Shown here piece after piece: positions 46,578 to 58,249 of a stretch of DNA of 64,000 nt; within the stretch, counting starts at the first letter, position 1, and each line of letters begins with the position of its first letter. The stretch comes from Legionella israelensis (GTDB lineage Bacteria > Pseudomonadota > Gammaproteobacteria > Legionellales > Legionellaceae). The translations under genes and the position numbers were made by a program. The DNA lies in contig NZ_CP038273.1 of the NCBI RefSeq assembly GCF_004571175.1, positions 3,038,001 to 3,102,000 on the forward strand, in the 5' to 3' direction. The notes beneath the pieces were generated by a model, which did no database searches, was not told the DNA's origin, and saw only the letters and a program-made list of their open reading frames with translations.

Positions 46578-47670
46578 TATTACTCATCGTATTGACGTTG
46601 ATCTTGAAGGGTCCAGCTACCCTATACTGATTACCACTAAAGGCTTACAGGATGTTGACTTGTTACGTCAGTACGTTGTTTCCACTCAAGCCTTAATTGT
46701 AACAAATGAAATGGTTGCACCTTTGTATCTGTCTTTGCTGCAAAAAGCATTGGTTGATGTTCAATGCGATGTAGTGATATTAAAGGATGGCGAGCAATAT
46801 AAGAACCAACAAAGTCTTAATATCATTTACGATGCATTAATTGAGAAAAAACATCATCGTGATACAACATTGATTGCTCTGGGAGGAGGTGTCATTGGTG
46901 ATATTACTGGTTTTGCTGCCGCTACTTATCAAAGGGGTGTTTTCTTTATACAAATACCTACGACCCTGTTGGCACAAGTCGATGCATCCGTTGGCGGAAA
47001 GACTGCCATTAATCACCCCTTGGGCAAAAATTTAATTGGTAGTTTTTATCAACCCTCTGCCGTTTTGATTGATATAGCGACCTTAAAAACTTTGCCGGCC
47101 AGAGAATTTAGAGCCGGTCTTGCTGAGGTCATAAAATATGCATTGCTATCGGGAGATGCATTTTTTGATGATTTAAGCCGGCTATTAAGAAAAGGATTAA
47201 CCACAGAAAACATGGAATCCCTGGGGAATTTGATAGCTGAGTGTTGTAAAATTAAGGTGAGGTTTGTGGAGCAGGACGAGAAAGAACGGGAAATAAGGGC
47301 ATTGTTAAATCTTGGTCACACATTTGCCCATGCTTTGGAAGCTCAGACAAAATATCAACGTTGGTTACACGGTGAAGCTGTTGCAATTGGACTGTACTGT
47401 GCCAGTCTGCTGTCCTGTCAATTAGGTTATGCCACTTATGATTTTTTAAAACAGCTAGAGGATATGCTGATCAATGCTGGATTGCCACATAAAATTCCCA
47501 AAGACATTCATTTAACTGAATTATGTGAAATGATGTCATTGGATAAAAAAATCAAATACAATAAATTACAGTTTGTATTAGTGAAAAGTCCAGGAAACTG
47601 TTTTTTATTTTCAGAGGTCACAGAAAAACAGTTAAATCAGGCATTAAAAGCCGCTGTCCAAGGAGAATAG
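46564..47670 (+). CDS. aroB: 3-dehydroquinate synthase
   Basis: A 368-residue enzyme converting DAHP to dehydroquinate. The NAD-binding [39 protein letters not shown] and metal-binding segments ([21 protein letters not shown]) are intact. Start ATG lies within the end of aroK. Confidence 0.96.
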   Translation: MAKFDITHRIDVDLEGSSYPILITTKGLQDVDLLRQYVVSTQALIVTNEMVAPLYLSLLQKALVDVQCDVVILKDGEQYKNQQSLNIIYDALIEKKHHRDTTLIALGGGVIGDITGFAAATYQRGVFFIQIPTTLLAQVDASVGGKTAINHPLGKNLIGSFYQPSAVLIDIATLKTLPAREFRAGLAEVIKYALLSGDAFFDDLSRLLRKGLTTENMESLGNLIAECCKIKVRFVEQDEKEREIRALLNLGHTFAHALEAQTKYQRWLHGEAVAIGLYCASLLSCQLGYATYDFLKQLEDMLINAGLPHKIPKDIHLTELCEMMSLDKKIKYNKLQFVLVKSPGNCFLFSEVTEKQLNQALKAAVQGE

Positions 47671-47673
47671 AGT

Positions 47674-49122
47674 ATGAATGAGGGACCATTTAAACATGAT
47701 TCTAATCATATGAAAGCAAATCATCTGTTTAAACCTGTGTCCTGGTTATCAAAAATAGATTTCATTCACCATTTAACTTTATTTAACAATGTTCTGATGG
47801 TCGTGTTGGGTGAAAAAGAGGCTGGTAAATCTTCTTTTCTGTCTTTATTACAGTTAAGTTTTGATCATAATTTTCACGTTATGATGATAAAAGCCACTGT
47901 ATCCATGGATATGGAAGATTTAAAGCAGGAAATGATCCGAGAGTTTAATTTAAAACAAGGTGACATTTCTTCCATTGTGGTCCAGATTAATGCACAGAAA
48001 GCCCATGTCGTATTAATGATTGATAATGCACATTATCTTCCTGAAAGTTGGATGGCAGAAGTTTTGGCCGCTATAAGAGATCAGGGAAATCATGGCTATT
48101 TTCACCTTTGTTTAGCAGCAGATTATTCTATTGTTTCCTCCCTTAACCACTTGGTCAATAAAGAATTTAATAACCTGGTTCATACCATTGAACTAGGAGG
48201 ACTAAATGAAAATGAAACAAAAACCTATGTGTTGCATAGAGCACAGAGAGAAGGCTTTGATGAGAGTCTGTTTTCCGAAGAAGTATTTCAAAAAATCTAT
48301 AAATCCTCGGCTGGAGATTTTGCAAAAATTAATGGCCATTTAAATCAATACATGAACGGAATCCAGAAGAACTCCTTGAATAAAACAATATTGGCACGTA
48401 CCAGTTTGGCTGTCTGTTTGGCCTTGGCTATCCTTGGCATTACTTATACTTTAACCAATGGGAGCTATTTATCAGAAACATTCAGAAACATATTTTCAAA
48501 ACCTATCTCGGGTGAACTGGTGGTTGAGAATGAGTCTTCAATGAAGCTACAAAACCTGCAAAAGCCATTAAAAAGTGCGATGCCTTATTGGAAGGACTTT
48601 GCATCTTTTCAGCCATTAACTCCAGCGCCGCCTCTTCAAAGTTCAATTAGCAGTATCGAGGAAAATGAGTTTGTTCCAAAATCAGCTTTAGTAGATAAAG
48701 TCATCTACATTCCTAAGATCAATATTGCCAAAAAACCATCTCAGGAAAAGAGCTCAAGCAATAAAATCCAATTATCATCGCTGACGAAAACTCCTCTGTT
48801 TCATGGGAGCAAAGGTGCGGCTACGAGTTTTCCTTCAAAAAATACAAAGAAAATTAAAGCCAGACAAAATAAGCGATACACAATTCAGCTGGTAGCGGCA
48901 ATCCGAAGGTCCACGATTAAAAATTTTGTAGAAAAATATCATTTGTCGAAAAAAACCAAAATTTACCAAAGAACAGATAAAAATGGCCATTGGTATATTT
49001 TAACTTTGGGTGAATACGAAAATTTAAATCAGGCTAAAAATGATATTCATCACTTGCCTTATGCACTTGTAAAATTTCATCCGTGGGTTAGACCTCTTTC
49101 AGAGCTTAAGCGTTTAGGATGA
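47674..49122 (+). CDS. DamX-like protein: AAA ATPase domain, membrane segment, SPOR domain
   Basis: A 482-residue protein that starts three bases after aroB. It has an ExeA-like P-loop (GEKEAGKSSF near residue 48), a Walker B-like VVLMIDNAH, one membrane helix (about 243-262), a linker and a C-terminal SPOR domain (YTIQLVAAIRRSTIKNFVEK and later WYILTLGEYENLNQAKNDI). SPOR domains bind denuded glycan at division sites. In enterics damX follows aroB, which supports the call. Confidence 0.82.
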   Translation: MNEGPFKHDSNHMKANHLFKPVSWLSKIDFIHHLTLFNNVLMVVLGEKEAGKSSFLSLLQLSFDHNFHVMMIKATVSMDMEDLKQEMIREFNLKQGDISSIVVQINAQKAHVVLMIDNAHYLPESWMAEVLAAIRDQGNHGYFHLCLAADYSIVSSLNHLVNKEFNNLVHTIELGGLNENETKTYVLHRAQREGFDESLFSEEVFQKIYKSSAGDFAKINGHLNQYMNGIQKNSLNKTILARTSLAVCLALAILGITYTLTNGSYLSETFRNIFSKPISGELVVENESSMKLQNLQKPLKSAMPYWKDFASFQPLTPAPPLQSSISSIEENEFVPKSALVDKVIYIPKINIAKKPSQEKSSSNKIQLSSLTKTPLFHGSKGAATSFPSKNTKKIKARQNKRYTIQLVAAIRRSTIKNFVEKYHLSKKTKIYQRTDKNGHWYILTLGEYENLNQAKNDIHHLPYALVKFHPWVRPLSELKRLG

Positions 49123-49152
49123 TTTTAGTTTTTTAATGTTAAGGAGATAACG

Positions 49153-49584
49153 ATGTATAAAAAAGTATTGTTTGCCACAGACTTCGATGAAGTAGGAGTT
49201 AAGGCTGCAGCAAAAGCGAAAAAAATTGCGGATGAAAATCACGCAGAGTTATGGCTGGTTCATGTGGTTGAACCTATTCCTGCTTATGCCTATCCGGGTT
49301 TTGCGGGTTTTGCAGAAGTAGAGATATCTATTCGGGAACAGGCAGAAAAGGAACTTAATGCGCTTGCTGATAAACTGGGTGTGGATAAAAAACATCGCCT
49401 GTTGGAATTCGGTTCTACCAAAAATGAAGTATTACGGGTCGCGAAAGAACAAAAAGTAGATTTAATCGTAACCGGTAGTCATGGGAAGCATGGCTTATCC
49501 TTATTACTTGGTTCAACGGCAAATGCTATTTTACACGGTGCTGAGTGTGACGTGTTGATTGTTCGACCCGATATAAATAAATAA
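49153..49584 (+). CDS. Universal stress protein, UspA family
   Basis: A 143-residue cytoplasmic protein with the family's ATP-binding signature (VTGSHGKHGLSLLLGSTANA) and N-terminal strand (KKVLFATDFDE). AAGGAG precedes the ATG. Monocistronic. Confidence 0.92.
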   Translation: MYKKVLFATDFDEVGVKAAAKAKKIADENHAELWLVHVVEPIPAYAYPGFAGFAEVEISIREQAEKELNALADKLGVDKKHRLLEFGSTKNEVLRVAKEQKVDLIVTGSHGKHGLSLLLGSTANAILHGAECDVLIVRPDINK

Positions 49585-50075
49585 GCCATTTTCATGAAAT
49601 TTACTTCCCCTATAGTGAGTTAAAGAGAGTAAATCTGTGAAGCCAAATTGTTATGAAGTGGCAGATTAACAAGTAATACGAATGGTTAATCAAAAGCAAA
49701 ATTGCATTTAAAAAGGAAATGCTGTAGTCACTTACTTTGATGAAAAAGGACTGATGTTCTGAGTTCCAGGATTTTTTACATGATGGGATAAATATTTGTC
49801 ATTTTGGTGTCCACCAAAACGGTTTAAATTTTTAAGGTAGTAATCTATGGAATTAGAGCTTGTTGGCAATTTCTCTATAGTAAAGTCGAGGTACGTAGGC
49901 ATTTGAGCGACATTACGAAAACAAAATGTCAACAGATCCCTGCCATCACCTGACATATATAAGATTTCTGCCACTGAGAGCAAAAAATATATCTCTCTTG
50001 TTAATATGGACTTTTTTTCGCATTTATCATTAAAAATCGGTATAATTTTTTAACTTTTTAATATTATAAATATAG
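49585..50075. other. 490-bp intergenic region, possible gene remnant at 49732-49983
   Basis: A minus-strand frame encodes about 80 residues with a believable composition (GDGRDLLTFCFRNVAQMPTY). It begins only at a TTG and has no ribosome binding site. It could be the tail of a lost gene or chance. The ribF promoter must lie in the last part. Nothing else is recognisable. Confidence 0.35.
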
Positions 50076-50999
50076 ATGAAACTGTTGCGTGGTGTTAAGG
50101 ATATAGCAAATCTGACAAAAGGTTCTGTAGTAACAATTGGTAATTTCGATGGTGTACATCTAGGACATCAGGCATTACTTGCTTTATTGAGACAAAAAGC
50201 CGATGAACTGAAACTTCCGCTTGTCGTGGTTTTATTCGAGCCTCAGCCAGGAGAGTTTTTTCAAGGTGAAAAAGCGCCGGCAAGGTTAAGTAGTTTACGG
50301 GAAAAGTTGCATTTTCTTACTCAGTCAGGAGTGGATATTGTTTGCTGTCTTAAATTTGATAAACATTTGGCACAAATGAGAGCTGAATTATTTGCCCGTC
50401 GTTATTTGTTTGAAGCCTTGAATTGTAAATATTTATTAACTGGGGAAGATTTCTGTTTTGGTTATCAGAGAGAAGGTAACTTTTCATTGTTAAAAAATTT
50501 GGGTGTTGAATATTTTTGTACGGTGAGTTTATTTCCGGATTTTATAGTTGATGAGTTACGTGTTAGCTCAACCAAAATAAGAGAAGCGCTAAAAACCGGA
50601 GAATTAGGTATTGCCCGACAGCTGTTAGGCCGTCCCTACAGTATGTGCGGTCGCGTCATAAAAGGTGATGCTCGTGGTCGGCAATGGGGAATTCCAACCG
50701 CCAATCTTGCCTTGCATCGGCGTTCTTTGCCTTTAAAAGGAGTGTTTTGTGTTAAAGTCAAAAATAATCATCACTGGTTGAATGGTGTCGCTAATATAGG
50801 AAGTAGGCCAACAGTAGATGGCACAAAGAATATTCTTGAAATTCATTTAATGGATTTCGACGAAGAGCTGTATGGGGAATTATTAGAGGTGTTTTTCTTG
50901 CACAAATTGCGCAATGAAGTTAAATTCAATTCTATAGATGACTTAATTCAACAGATCCATAAGGATATTACCGAAGCGAAACACTATTTTCATGAATAA
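50076..50999 (+). CDS. ribF: Bifunctional riboflavin kinase / FAD synthetase
   Basis: A 307-residue enzyme making FMN and FAD. The adenylyltransferase domain has GNFDGVHLGHQ (about 22-32) and the FCFGYQREGN segment. The kinase domain has GRQWGIPTANLAL and a C-terminal LRNEVKFNSIDDLIQQI. The usual upstream neighbour of ileS and lspA. Confidence 0.95.
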   Translation: MKLLRGVKDIANLTKGSVVTIGNFDGVHLGHQALLALLRQKADELKLPLVVVLFEPQPGEFFQGEKAPARLSSLREKLHFLTQSGVDIVCCLKFDKHLAQMRAELFARRYLFEALNCKYLLTGEDFCFGYQREGNFSLLKNLGVEYFCTVSLFPDFIVDELRVSSTKIREALKTGELGIARQLLGRPYSMCGRVIKGDARGRQWGIPTANLALHRRSLPLKGVFCVKVKNNHHWLNGVANIGSRPTVDGTKNILEIHLMDFDEELYGELLEVFFLHKLRNEVKFNSIDDLIQQIHKDITEAKHYFHE

Positions 51000-51144
51000 C
51001 TCATGTTACGCAGTACAGTATTTTTTAGAAGATTTATGACGCATTTTGGAATTTTAAAGCGCGCAGTTTACATGGAGTAAATGAGTATTTGAAATTCCAA
51101 AATGTGTCCAAAGATGCAAAAATGACGATGCTGCGTAATATGAG
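51000..51144. mobile_element. MITE-like repeat with nested inverted repeats
   Basis: Outer arms CTCATGTTACGCAG (51000-51013) and CTGCGTAATATGAG (51131-51144) match at 13 of 14 positions. Inner arms GACGCATTTTGGAATTT and AAATTCCAAAATGTGTC (51038-51054, 51092-51108) match at all but one. It starts directly at the ribF stop codon and has no coding capacity. A related single end lies upstream of pilM. Confidence 0.7.
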
Positions 51145-51278
51145 TGAGTAATGTTTTACACCGCCACATCAGCATTAAATAATGCCCTAGCTTAAGGCAA
51201 TTATTTTTAAAATTGGCAATGAGTTGCATGCAAATATTGTTTGGAATCGTATTAATTAAGATATTAGAGTAGACACTG

Positions 51279-54077
51279 ATGACAGAATATAAAGATACTT
51301 TAAATTTACCGAAAACCGCTTTTCCTATGAAGGCAAATCTTGCTCATCGTGAGCCACAAATGCTGGCAGATTGGCAAAAGAAAAATATCTACGAGCAAAT
51401 TCGTCAATTAAGGGCTGGTTGTGAACAGTTTATTTTACATGATGGTCCGCCGTACGCTAATGGGCATCTTCATTGTGGACACGCTTTAAATAAAATTCTA
51501 AAAGATATCATTGTTAAATCAAAATCCCTTAGTGGTTATGATGCTCCCTTTGTTCCGGGATGGGATTGTCATGGTTTACCTATTGAATTGAATGTGGAAA
51601 AAAAAATAGGAAAGGCTGGTGGTAAGGTCAGTGCGAAAGAATTTCGTGCGAAATGTCGGGAATATGCGGCCAGCCAAATTGATATACAGCGTGAAGAATT
51701 TCAACGCCTTGGTGTTTTTGGTGACTGGTATAATCCTTATGTAACCATGGACTATCAATATGAAGCGAATATCATTCGAGCCTTAGGCATGATGATTGAC
51801 AAAGGTCATATTCATCAAGGATTTAAACCTGTCCATTGGTGCATTGAGTGTGGCTCTGCATTGGCTGAAGCAGAAGTGGATTACGAAGACAAAATATCAC
51901 CTTCCATTGACGTGGCTTTTCAAGTTGTCAATCCGCAGGAGTTCCTTCATGCCTGTAGTATAGAAGCAAAAGTTAAACCCATTATTTTGCCCATTTGGAC
52001 AACGACACCCTGGACATTACCAGCTAATGAGGCTGTCTGTCTGCATCCAGAAATTAAGTATACTTTGATTGATACAGGAGCACATTATTATCTGGTTGCC
52101 AGCGACCTGGTGGAAACAGTGATGGGTCGTTATGGTATTTTGCAATATAATTTTATAGCTGAAACGACGGGTGCTGTGTTTGAAAATATAAAACTACAGC
52201 ATCCTTTTGCTGAACGTCAAGTTCCTGTAGTTCTGGGTACACATGTAACCACAGAAGCTGGAACAGGTTGCGTGCATACCGCACCTGCACATGGCCCGGA
52301 TGATTATCTGGTAGGCCAGGCTTACCAGTTACCCCTAATCAATCCTGTATTGGTTAATGGCTGCTATGCTGAAGATGTCCCTCAATTGGCAGGGATACCC
52401 GTTCTTAAGGCCAATGATCAAATCATTGATATATTGACCGCTAATAACGTACTACTTCATTATGAAACCTTAAAGCATAGTTATCCACATTGCTGGCGAC
52501 ACAAAACGCCGATGATTTTTCTGGCAACTCCCCAGTGGTTTATTGCCATGGATAAAAATGGATTACGAACATCATTAATAAAAAAAATTGATGAAGTGAA
52601 CTGGCTTCCAGAGTGGGGTAAGGCACGTATTCTCTCTATGGTGGAAAATAGGCCTGATTGGTGTATATCAAGACAAAGAGCCTGGGGAACACCCATGCCA
52701 TTGTTTGTTCATAAAAAAACCAGAGAATTACATCCGGATACGCTGGAATTGATCGAACAGATTGCGAAACGAGTAGAACAGTCAGGTATTGATGCTTGGT
52801 TTGAGCTTGATGCATCTGAGCTAATGAGTGAAGAAGCTGAACATTATGAAAAAATTAATGATACGATGGATGTATGGCTGGATTCAGGAGTTTCACACTT
52901 CAGCGTATTGAAACAGAATCCCCGACTTTCTTTCCCTGCTGATGTTTATTTTGAAGGCTCGGATCAGCACCGAGGCTGGTTTAATTCATCTTTAACCACT
53001 TCAGTCGCCATGTATGATGAATCCCCTTATAAAACAGTGCTGACTCATGGCTATACTGTTGACGCGGAGGGAAAAAAATTATCCAAATCTAAAGGAAACT
53101 ATGTTTCTTTGGATAAACTGGTTAATCAATACGGTGCGGATATTCTTCGTTTATGGGTATCTTCTACCGATTATCGGCATGAGGTTAGTATTTCTGACGA
53201 GATTATTAAACGAAATGCCGATGCTTACCGTCGTATCCGTAACACGGCTCGGTTTTTGCTGGCTAATTTGTTTGATTTTAATCCTCAGGTTAATGCTCTT
53301 AAGGGCTCCGAACTTGTTGAATTGGATTGTTGGGCGATAAAGCGGTGTCAGATGCTGCAGGATGAAATTCTTCAAGCCTATGCAGATTATCAATTCCATA
53401 TTATTTACCAAAAAATCCATAATTTCTGTGCCGTGGATATGGGAAGTTTTTATCTTGATATTATTAAAGACAGACAATATACAACACCTGAAAATTCCAG
53501 GGCTCGTCGTTCCTGTCAAACAGCAATGTATCATATTACGCAAGCTTTAACTCGTTGGTTGGCTCCCATTTTATCGTTTACGGCGGAAGAAATTTGGTCG
53601 TTTATACCAGGTGATAAATCTGAATCGGTTTTTCTTGAGCGTTGGTACCAGAATTGGCCTGATCTGCCAAAGGTGGATATGGAGTATTGGCAACAATTGC
53701 AATCTATTCGTGATGTAGTAAATAAAGCTTTAGAGCAAAAACGACAGGAAGGCAAGATAGGCTCGGCATTAGCAGCAAAAGTAAGGCTATATGCAGATGC
53801 AACAATTTTGCCAAAGCTCGCAGGGCTGAAAGATGAGTTACGGTTTTTACTAATGACTTCTGAAGCTTATGTGTTACCACTGGAACAAAAACCTTCTGAA
53901 CTTGAGTGGATTAAAGAGCATGGGATTGCGATCGAAGTGATGTCTAGCGAACATGGGAAATGTGCACGCTGTTGGCACAGGAGAGCAGATATTGGTCAGG
54001 ATCCCGCGCATCCAGAATTATGTACACGCTGTGCCGGTAATATCAGCGGGCATGATGAACAGAGGCAATTCGCATGA
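51279..54077 (+). CDS. ileS: Isoleucyl-tRNA synthetase
   Basis: A 932-residue class I synthetase. The HIGH-type motif is [12 protein letters not shown], the KMSKS-type motif KKLSKSKGN, the editing domain has [11 protein letters not shown], and the C-terminal zinc site CARCWH with CTRC is present. Full length. Overlaps lspA by four bases. Confidence 0.97.
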   Translation: MTEYKDTLNLPKTAFPMKANLAHREPQMLADWQKKNIYEQIRQLRAGCEQFILHDGPPYANGHLHCGHALNKILKDIIVKSKSLSGYDAPFVPGWDCHGLPIELNVEKKIGKAGGKVSAKEFRAKCREYAASQIDIQREEFQRLGVFGDWYNPYVTMDYQYEANIIRALGMMIDKGHIHQGFKPVHWCIECGSALAEAEVDYEDKISPSIDVAFQVVNPQEFLHACSIEAKVKPIILPIWTTTPWTLPANEAVCLHPEIKYTLIDTGAHYYLVASDLVETVMGRYGILQYNFIAETTGAVFENIKLQHPFAERQVPVVLGTHVTTEAGTGCVHTAPAHGPDDYLVGQAYQLPLINPVLVNGCYAEDVPQLAGIPVLKANDQIIDILTANNVLLHYETLKHSYPHCWRHKTPMIFLATPQWFIAMDKNGLRTSLIKKIDEVNWLPEWGKARILSMVENRPDWCISRQRAWGTPMPLFVHKKTRELHPDTLELIEQIAKRVEQSGIDAWFELDASELMSEEAEHYEKINDTMDVWLDSGVSHFSVLKQNPRLSFPADVYFEGSDQHRGWFNSSLTTSVAMYDESPYKTVLTHGYTVDAEGKKLSKSKGNYVSLDKLVNQYGADILRLWVSSTDYRHEVSISDEIIKRNADAYRRIRNTARFLLANLFDFNPQVNALKGSELVELDCWAIKRCQMLQDEILQAYADYQFHIIYQKIHNFCAVDMGSFYLDIIKDRQYTTPENSRARRSCQTAMYHITQALTRWLAPILSFTAEEIWSFIPGDKSESVFLERWYQNWPDLPKVDMEYWQQLQSIRDVVNKALEQKRQEGKIGSALAAKVRLYADATILPKLAGLKDELRFLLMTSEAYVLPLEQKPSELEWIKEHGIAIEVMSSEHGKCARCWHRRADIGQDPAHPELCTRCAGNISGHDEQRQFA

Positions 54078-54541
54078 AAAAATGGCCTTGGTTTTTGTTA
54101 GTTGGTATGGTTATTTTTTTTGATCAGGCCAGTAAATATTTTGTTACCACCACATTAATGCCATACCATCCTTTGGCTATTTTTCCTGGTTTGAATATAA
54201 CTTTAGCTTTTAATACTGGAGCAGCATTTAGCTTTTTAAGTGATGCGGGTGATTGGCACCGTTGGTTTTTTGCCGCATTCAGTACCATTGTCAGTATCGC
54301 ATTGGTGGTTTGGATCTTGCGCACGCCAAAATCTGCACAGTTACAATTATCTGCTATTAGTTTGATTCTGGGAGGAGCTTTGGGTAATTTATTGGATCGG
54401 GCGTTTTCAGGCTATGTTATCGACTTTATCCAGGTCTATTATAAAAGTTACTATTGGCCCATTTTTAATCTTGCTGATAGTGCTATTTGTATTGGTGCTG
54501 CGCTGTTGTTAATTGACCTATGCAAAAACACTGCTCGATAA
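54074..54541 (+). CDS. lspA: Lipoprotein signal peptidase
   Basis: A 155-residue inner-membrane aspartyl protease with four membrane segments. The catalytic Asp residues sit in [15 protein letters not shown] and FNLADSAI. It is coupled to ileS by ATGA. Its last 24 bases overlap, tail to tail, the convergent aldolase-like gene. Confidence 0.95.
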   Translation: MKKWPWFLLVGMVIFFDQASKYFVTTTLMPYHPLAIFPGLNITLAFNTGAAFSFLSDAGDWHRWFFAAFSTIVSIALVVWILRTPKSAQLQLSAISLILGGALGNLLDRAFSGYVIDFIQVYYKSYYWPIFNLADSAICIGAALLLIDLCKNTAR

Positions 54542-55075
54542 AACATTGAGTTGCTTGAGTTCGGGGTTATGAATACTCACGGCCGCGACCGAAGGGAGAT
54601 TAAAGAAATGCTCGGCTTCTTCCCATTCAATTTCAGCCGGATATTGACGAATATCGGGTAAGCATTTGTTTAACAAGTTACAAAAAGAAAGATCGGCTGG
54701 GAAGGGCCTGACTTGTCGATAACCTAGAGCCATAACTTGCATGGCTTCAGATAAAGTGGCTACACCGGGAAGATAATTGAAAGAATATATACTTGCTGTC
54801 TGTGCAATGGCTGGTAAAAAACCCGGGCTTGTAGCAAAATTTACGCCAGCTTGATAACAGTTTTCAAGCTGTTGTGTATTTACAATATTACCTGCTCCGA
54901 TTTGTAAATCAGGGAAGGTTTTGATCACTTTGCTTAATATACCAGGTTCAGAGCAATTTATTTCCACTGCTGAAAATCCGGCATTAGCGATTTGCTTCAA
55001 TCGATCCAGCAATATATCATCAATATCCAGAGAAATAATGACAGATGGACAGTTAAGAAATTTATCAATGCTCAT
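54518..55075 (-). CDS. KDPG/KHG aldolase-like protein without the Schiff-base lysine
   Basis: About 185 residues with the KDPG aldolase fold motifs: [50 protein letters not shown]. The segment that holds the catalytic Lys in E. coli Eda (FKFFPAE) reads VRPFPAD here, so the Lys is Arg. The phosphate/carboxylate-binding Arg of LRT is also missing. A true aldolase activity is unlikely. The ATG at 55075 is the better start; the frame runs open to 55141. Confidence 0.72.
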   Translation of the reverse strand: MSIDKFLNCPSVIISLDIDDILLDRLKQIANAGFSAVEINCSEPGILSKVIKTFPDLQIGAGNIVNTQQLENCYQAGVNFATSPGFLPAIAQTASIYSFNYLPGVATLSEAMQVMALGYRQVRPFPADLSFCNLLNKCLPDIRQYPAEIEWEEAEHFFNLPSVAAVSIHNPELKQLNVLSSSVFA

Positions 55076-55141
55076 GTTTGCTTCCCAAGCTTTAATTAAC
55101 GTGAGTGACACTACAGGTATTTTATACCTTTTGTGATGCAA

Positions 55142-55490
55142 AACGAAGTAATCTAACGTCGAGCTGACGTTAATTATGAATCTTAGAAGAGTTAGCTTAA
55201 TGACGCAAGTTATATTTATCCCCGATATTTATCCCGAGAGAAAAACATCATTAAACTTCAATACCAGCAAAGGTTCTATCAAAGGATGCTTCATTTTTCT
55301 TAAACTGAAATTTCCCTGACTTGATTCTGTATTTCTCACAAAAATGGAGGCAAAGAGACAGGTTTGACTATAGCATTTCATGGTTCCTGATCACCTGAAA
55401 TAAAAATTGGTTAAAAATCTCTTGATTTGTTAGTAAATAAGTCGTAAAAGGCAATTTTATAATTGATTTATCCTTTGGCTGAGGTTTTTA
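55142..55490. other. Divergent intergenic region before aguB, no gene seen
   Basis: About 350 AT-rich bases that must carry promoters for the aldolase-like gene and the putrescine operon. I found no convincing gene, riboswitch or terminator. Confidence 0.4.
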
Positions 55491-56333
55491 ATGCTTAACA
55501 ATAAATTGATGGTGGGCTTAGTACAGGAAAAATGGTCTGAAAATAAAGACGAGCATCAAGAGAGACTTGCTGCTGGTATCCTTTCAGCAAGCCAACAAGG
55601 GGCTGAACTGGTCTGTTTACAAGAATTAACTTTAAGTCCTTATTTTTGTACAAGACCGGATGTCGATGGATCTCTTTATAAGGAAGATGTTGCAACAGGA
55701 CCAACGGCAAAGTTTGTCAGTAAAATGGCTAAAGAAGCAAAGGTATGCATCACTGCTTCGCTGTTTGAAAAAGCAGGGTATAATACGGCAGTCGCTTTTA
55801 GTCCCTCAGGAGAACTGATAGCGGTTACACGTAAACAACATATACCAAGTGGTGAAAAGTATCATGAAGACTGCTATTTTAAACCAGGGAATTCAGATTA
55901 TCCTGTTCATACAATAGCAGGGTATTCATTCGCTTTACCTACCTGTTATGATCAATGGTTTCCGGAGTTATCAAGAATTTATGGGTTGAAGGGGGCTGAG
56001 GTTATTGTTTATCCAACGGCTATAGGTGCAGAACCTACTGCTCCGGGTTTTGACAGTCAACCTATGTGGCAGAAGGTTATGGTGGCACAAGGGATCATGA
56101 GCAATACCTTCATTATTGCTGTTAACCGTATTGGCTGCGAAGATGGACTTGAGTTTTATGGCTCAAGTTTTATTAGCAATCCTATGGGTGAAATTTTGGC
56201 ACAAGCTCCACGAAATAAACCCGCTGTGTTAGTTACAGAATTAGATTTTAGTCAACGACAGTTATGGGGACGTCTTTTCCCTTTTGCTTCACAACGAGAG
56301 CCAGAGACTTATCATGAGTTGGTTCGTATTTGA
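55491..56333 (+). CDS. aguB: N-carbamoylputrescine amidohydrolase
   Basis: A 280-residue nitrilase-family enzyme that releases putrescine from N-carbamoylputrescine. The catalytic Glu45 (LQELTLSPYF), Lys115 (TRKQHIPSGEKYHE) and Cys152 (LPTCYDQWFPE) are all present. It is first of three genes that together turn arginine to putrescine. Confidence 0.94.
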   Translation: MLNNKLMVGLVQEKWSENKDEHQERLAAGILSASQQGAELVCLQELTLSPYFCTRPDVDGSLYKEDVATGPTAKFVSKMAKEAKVCITASLFEKAGYNTAVAFSPSGELIAVTRKQHIPSGEKYHEDCYFKPGNSDYPVHTIAGYSFALPTCYDQWFPELSRIYGLKGAEVIVYPTAIGAEPTAPGFDSQPMWQKVMVAQGIMSNTFIIAVNRIGCEDGLEFYGSSFISNPMGEILAQAPRNKPAVLVTELDFSQRQLWGRLFPFASQREPETYHELVRI

Positions 56334-56347
56334 GTTAGGTTGTTTTT

Positions 56348-58249
56348 ATGAGTTTTGATGCTGTTAATGATAATGATTTATACAATATAAGTCACTGGGG
56401 TGAAGGTTATTTTTCCATTAATCCACAAGGCAATATTGAAGTTTCGACAAATTCAACGTCAAAAGGCGTTGAATTGCAAAAAATTGTGAATGCAGCAGGG
56501 CGAGCGGGCTTACAATTACCGCTTCTGATCCGTTTCACTGATATTTTGCAGGATCGTGTTTCTCGCTTATATGAAGCCTTTTACAAGGCCATTGTTGAGA
56601 CAGAATATAAGGGAAAATATAAACTGGTTTATCCTATTAAAGTAAATCAGCAGCAGTCCGTACTGAGAGAGCTGATGCGGGCACCTGAACATACCATTGG
56701 TCTTGAAGCGGGCAGCAAGCCTGAATTGATGGCTGTTATAGGGTTGTTAGGACAAAAACAGTCAACCATCATTTGTAATGGCTATAAAGACAGTAGTTAT
56801 ATTCGGACAGCACTCATTGCCCAACAAATGGGCCATGAGGTGTTTATCGTTATTGAAAAGCATTCAGAATTGCAAACCCTTTTACAAGAGGCGGAAAAAT
56901 TAGCCGTACAACCTAAAATCGGCATTCGAGTACGTTTGATCACTAAAAGCGCAGGAAAGTGGGAAAACACAGGGGGCGTAAAATCCAAGTTTGGTTTGAA
57001 TGCTGCTCAGGTTCTTGATGTTGTCGAGCAACTAAAAGAAAGAAATTCACTTCATTATTTACAATTAATGCACTGTCACTTGGGTTCACAAATTGCCAAT
57101 ATACAAGACTTGCGCCAATGTATGCAGGAAGTGGCCCGTTATTACGTTGAATTAAGATGTCTTGGAGCACCCATTTCCACTATTGATGTAGGGGGTGGAC
57201 TTGCTGTCGATTATGAAGGAACACATTCCAATACGGATTGTTCAATGAATTACAGCATCCATGAATATGCAACCCATATTCTTCTGGCACTTCGTTATCT
57301 GTGCCAGGAAACAGACATGCCTGAACCTGATATTATTTCGGAATCAGGTCGAGCGTTAACAGCCCACCATGCCGTTTTAATAACCAATATAACTGACTTG
57401 GAAGCTGTGAAAAAAACCAGAGAATTACCACGTATTGAGCCGGACGATTCGCATGTTATCCATGAAATTTGGGATACTTACCAGGCACTTGCAGAAAGCC
57501 CTGCCAGTGAGATTTATCATTATGCCACGCATTCCTTAACAGAGGCATATTCAATGTTTAAACATGGCCTTCTTCATTTAAAGGAAAAGGCAAAAGTAGA
57601 GCAGTTGTACACTAATATTTGTTTGGAAATCCAGCAAAAGCTTGATGAGTCCAATCCTGGTGACAATGAACTTATTGCTGCCATTAATGAGCGATTGGCC
57701 ACTAAGATTTTTTGTAATCTTTCTTTTTTTCAATCCATACCCGATGCTTGGGCTATCGGACAGATTTTTCCTGTCCTCCCTATTTCTCAATTAACTCCAA
57801 ATCCTGAAATGCACGCTATATTACAGGATCTGACCTGTGATTCAGACGGCACAATTAAGCAATATACTGGAAACACGGTTTATAATAATACATTACGGCT
57901 GCCTGTTTATGATGAAAACAAGCCTTACCATTTGGGTTTTTTTCTGGTTGGTGCCTATCAGGAAATTTTAGGAAATTTACATAATTTATTTGGCGATACC
58001 AATTCCATGGATGTGAAATTAAAGGGCGGGGATGATTTTGAAATCACTGATCTCATCAGTGGTGATACAATAACGAATGTATTAAGTTTCGCTAACTATG
58101 ACAGCAAGCGGCTTTTGCAATCTTATGAAAAACAGTTGCTTAATGCTGATTTGCCCAACGATAAAATTCAATTCTATTTAAATGAATTAAGAAGTATTTT
58201 TACCCAGCAGACCTATTTTGACAGTAAACAAAATAAAGGATACCTGTAA
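56348..58249 (+). CDS. speA: Biosynthetic arginine decarboxylase
   Basis: A 633-residue PLP enzyme making agmatine. The PLP lysine is Lys98 in [10 protein letters not shown]. Also seen are [40 protein letters not shown] and [11 protein letters not shown]. It starts 14 bases after aguB and overlaps aguA by one base (TAATG). Confidence 0.96.
   Translation: MSFDAVNDNDLYNISHWGEGYFSINPQGNIEVSTNSTSKGVELQKIVNAAGRAGLQLPLLIRFTDILQDRVSRLYEAFYKAIVETEYKGKYKLVYPIKVNQQQSVLRELMRAPEHTIGLEAGSKPELMAVIGLLGQKQSTIICNGYKDSSYIRTALIAQQMGHEVFIVIEKHSELQTLLQEAEKLAVQPKIGIRVRLITKSAGKWENTGGVKSKFGLNAAQVLDVVEQLKERNSLHYLQLMHCHLGSQIANIQDLRQCMQEVARYYVELRCLGAPISTIDVGGGLAVDYEGTHSNTDCSMNYSIHEYATHILLALRYLCQETDMPEPDIISESGRALTAHHAVLITNITDLEAVKKTRELPRIEPDDSHVIHEIWDTYQALAESPASEIYHYATHSLTEAYSMFKHGLLHLKEKAKVEQLYTNICLEIQQKLDESNPGDNELIAAINERLATKIFCNLSFFQSIPDAWAIGQIFPVLPISQLTPNPEMHAILQDLTCDSDGTIKQYTGNTVYNNTLRLPVYDENKPYHLGFFLVGAYQEILGNLHNLFGDTNSMDVKLKGGDDFEITDLISGDTITNVLSFANYDSKRLLQSYEKQLLNADLPNDKIQFYLNELRSIFTQQTYFDSKQNKGYL

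Noticed and set aside
52479-52493. Perfect DnaA box inside ileS
   Set aside because: A single match within a conserved coding region fits chance expectation for 64 kb.
53151-53543. 130-codon minus-strand frame
   Set aside because: Antisense to ileS; the long frame is a by-product of ileS codon use.
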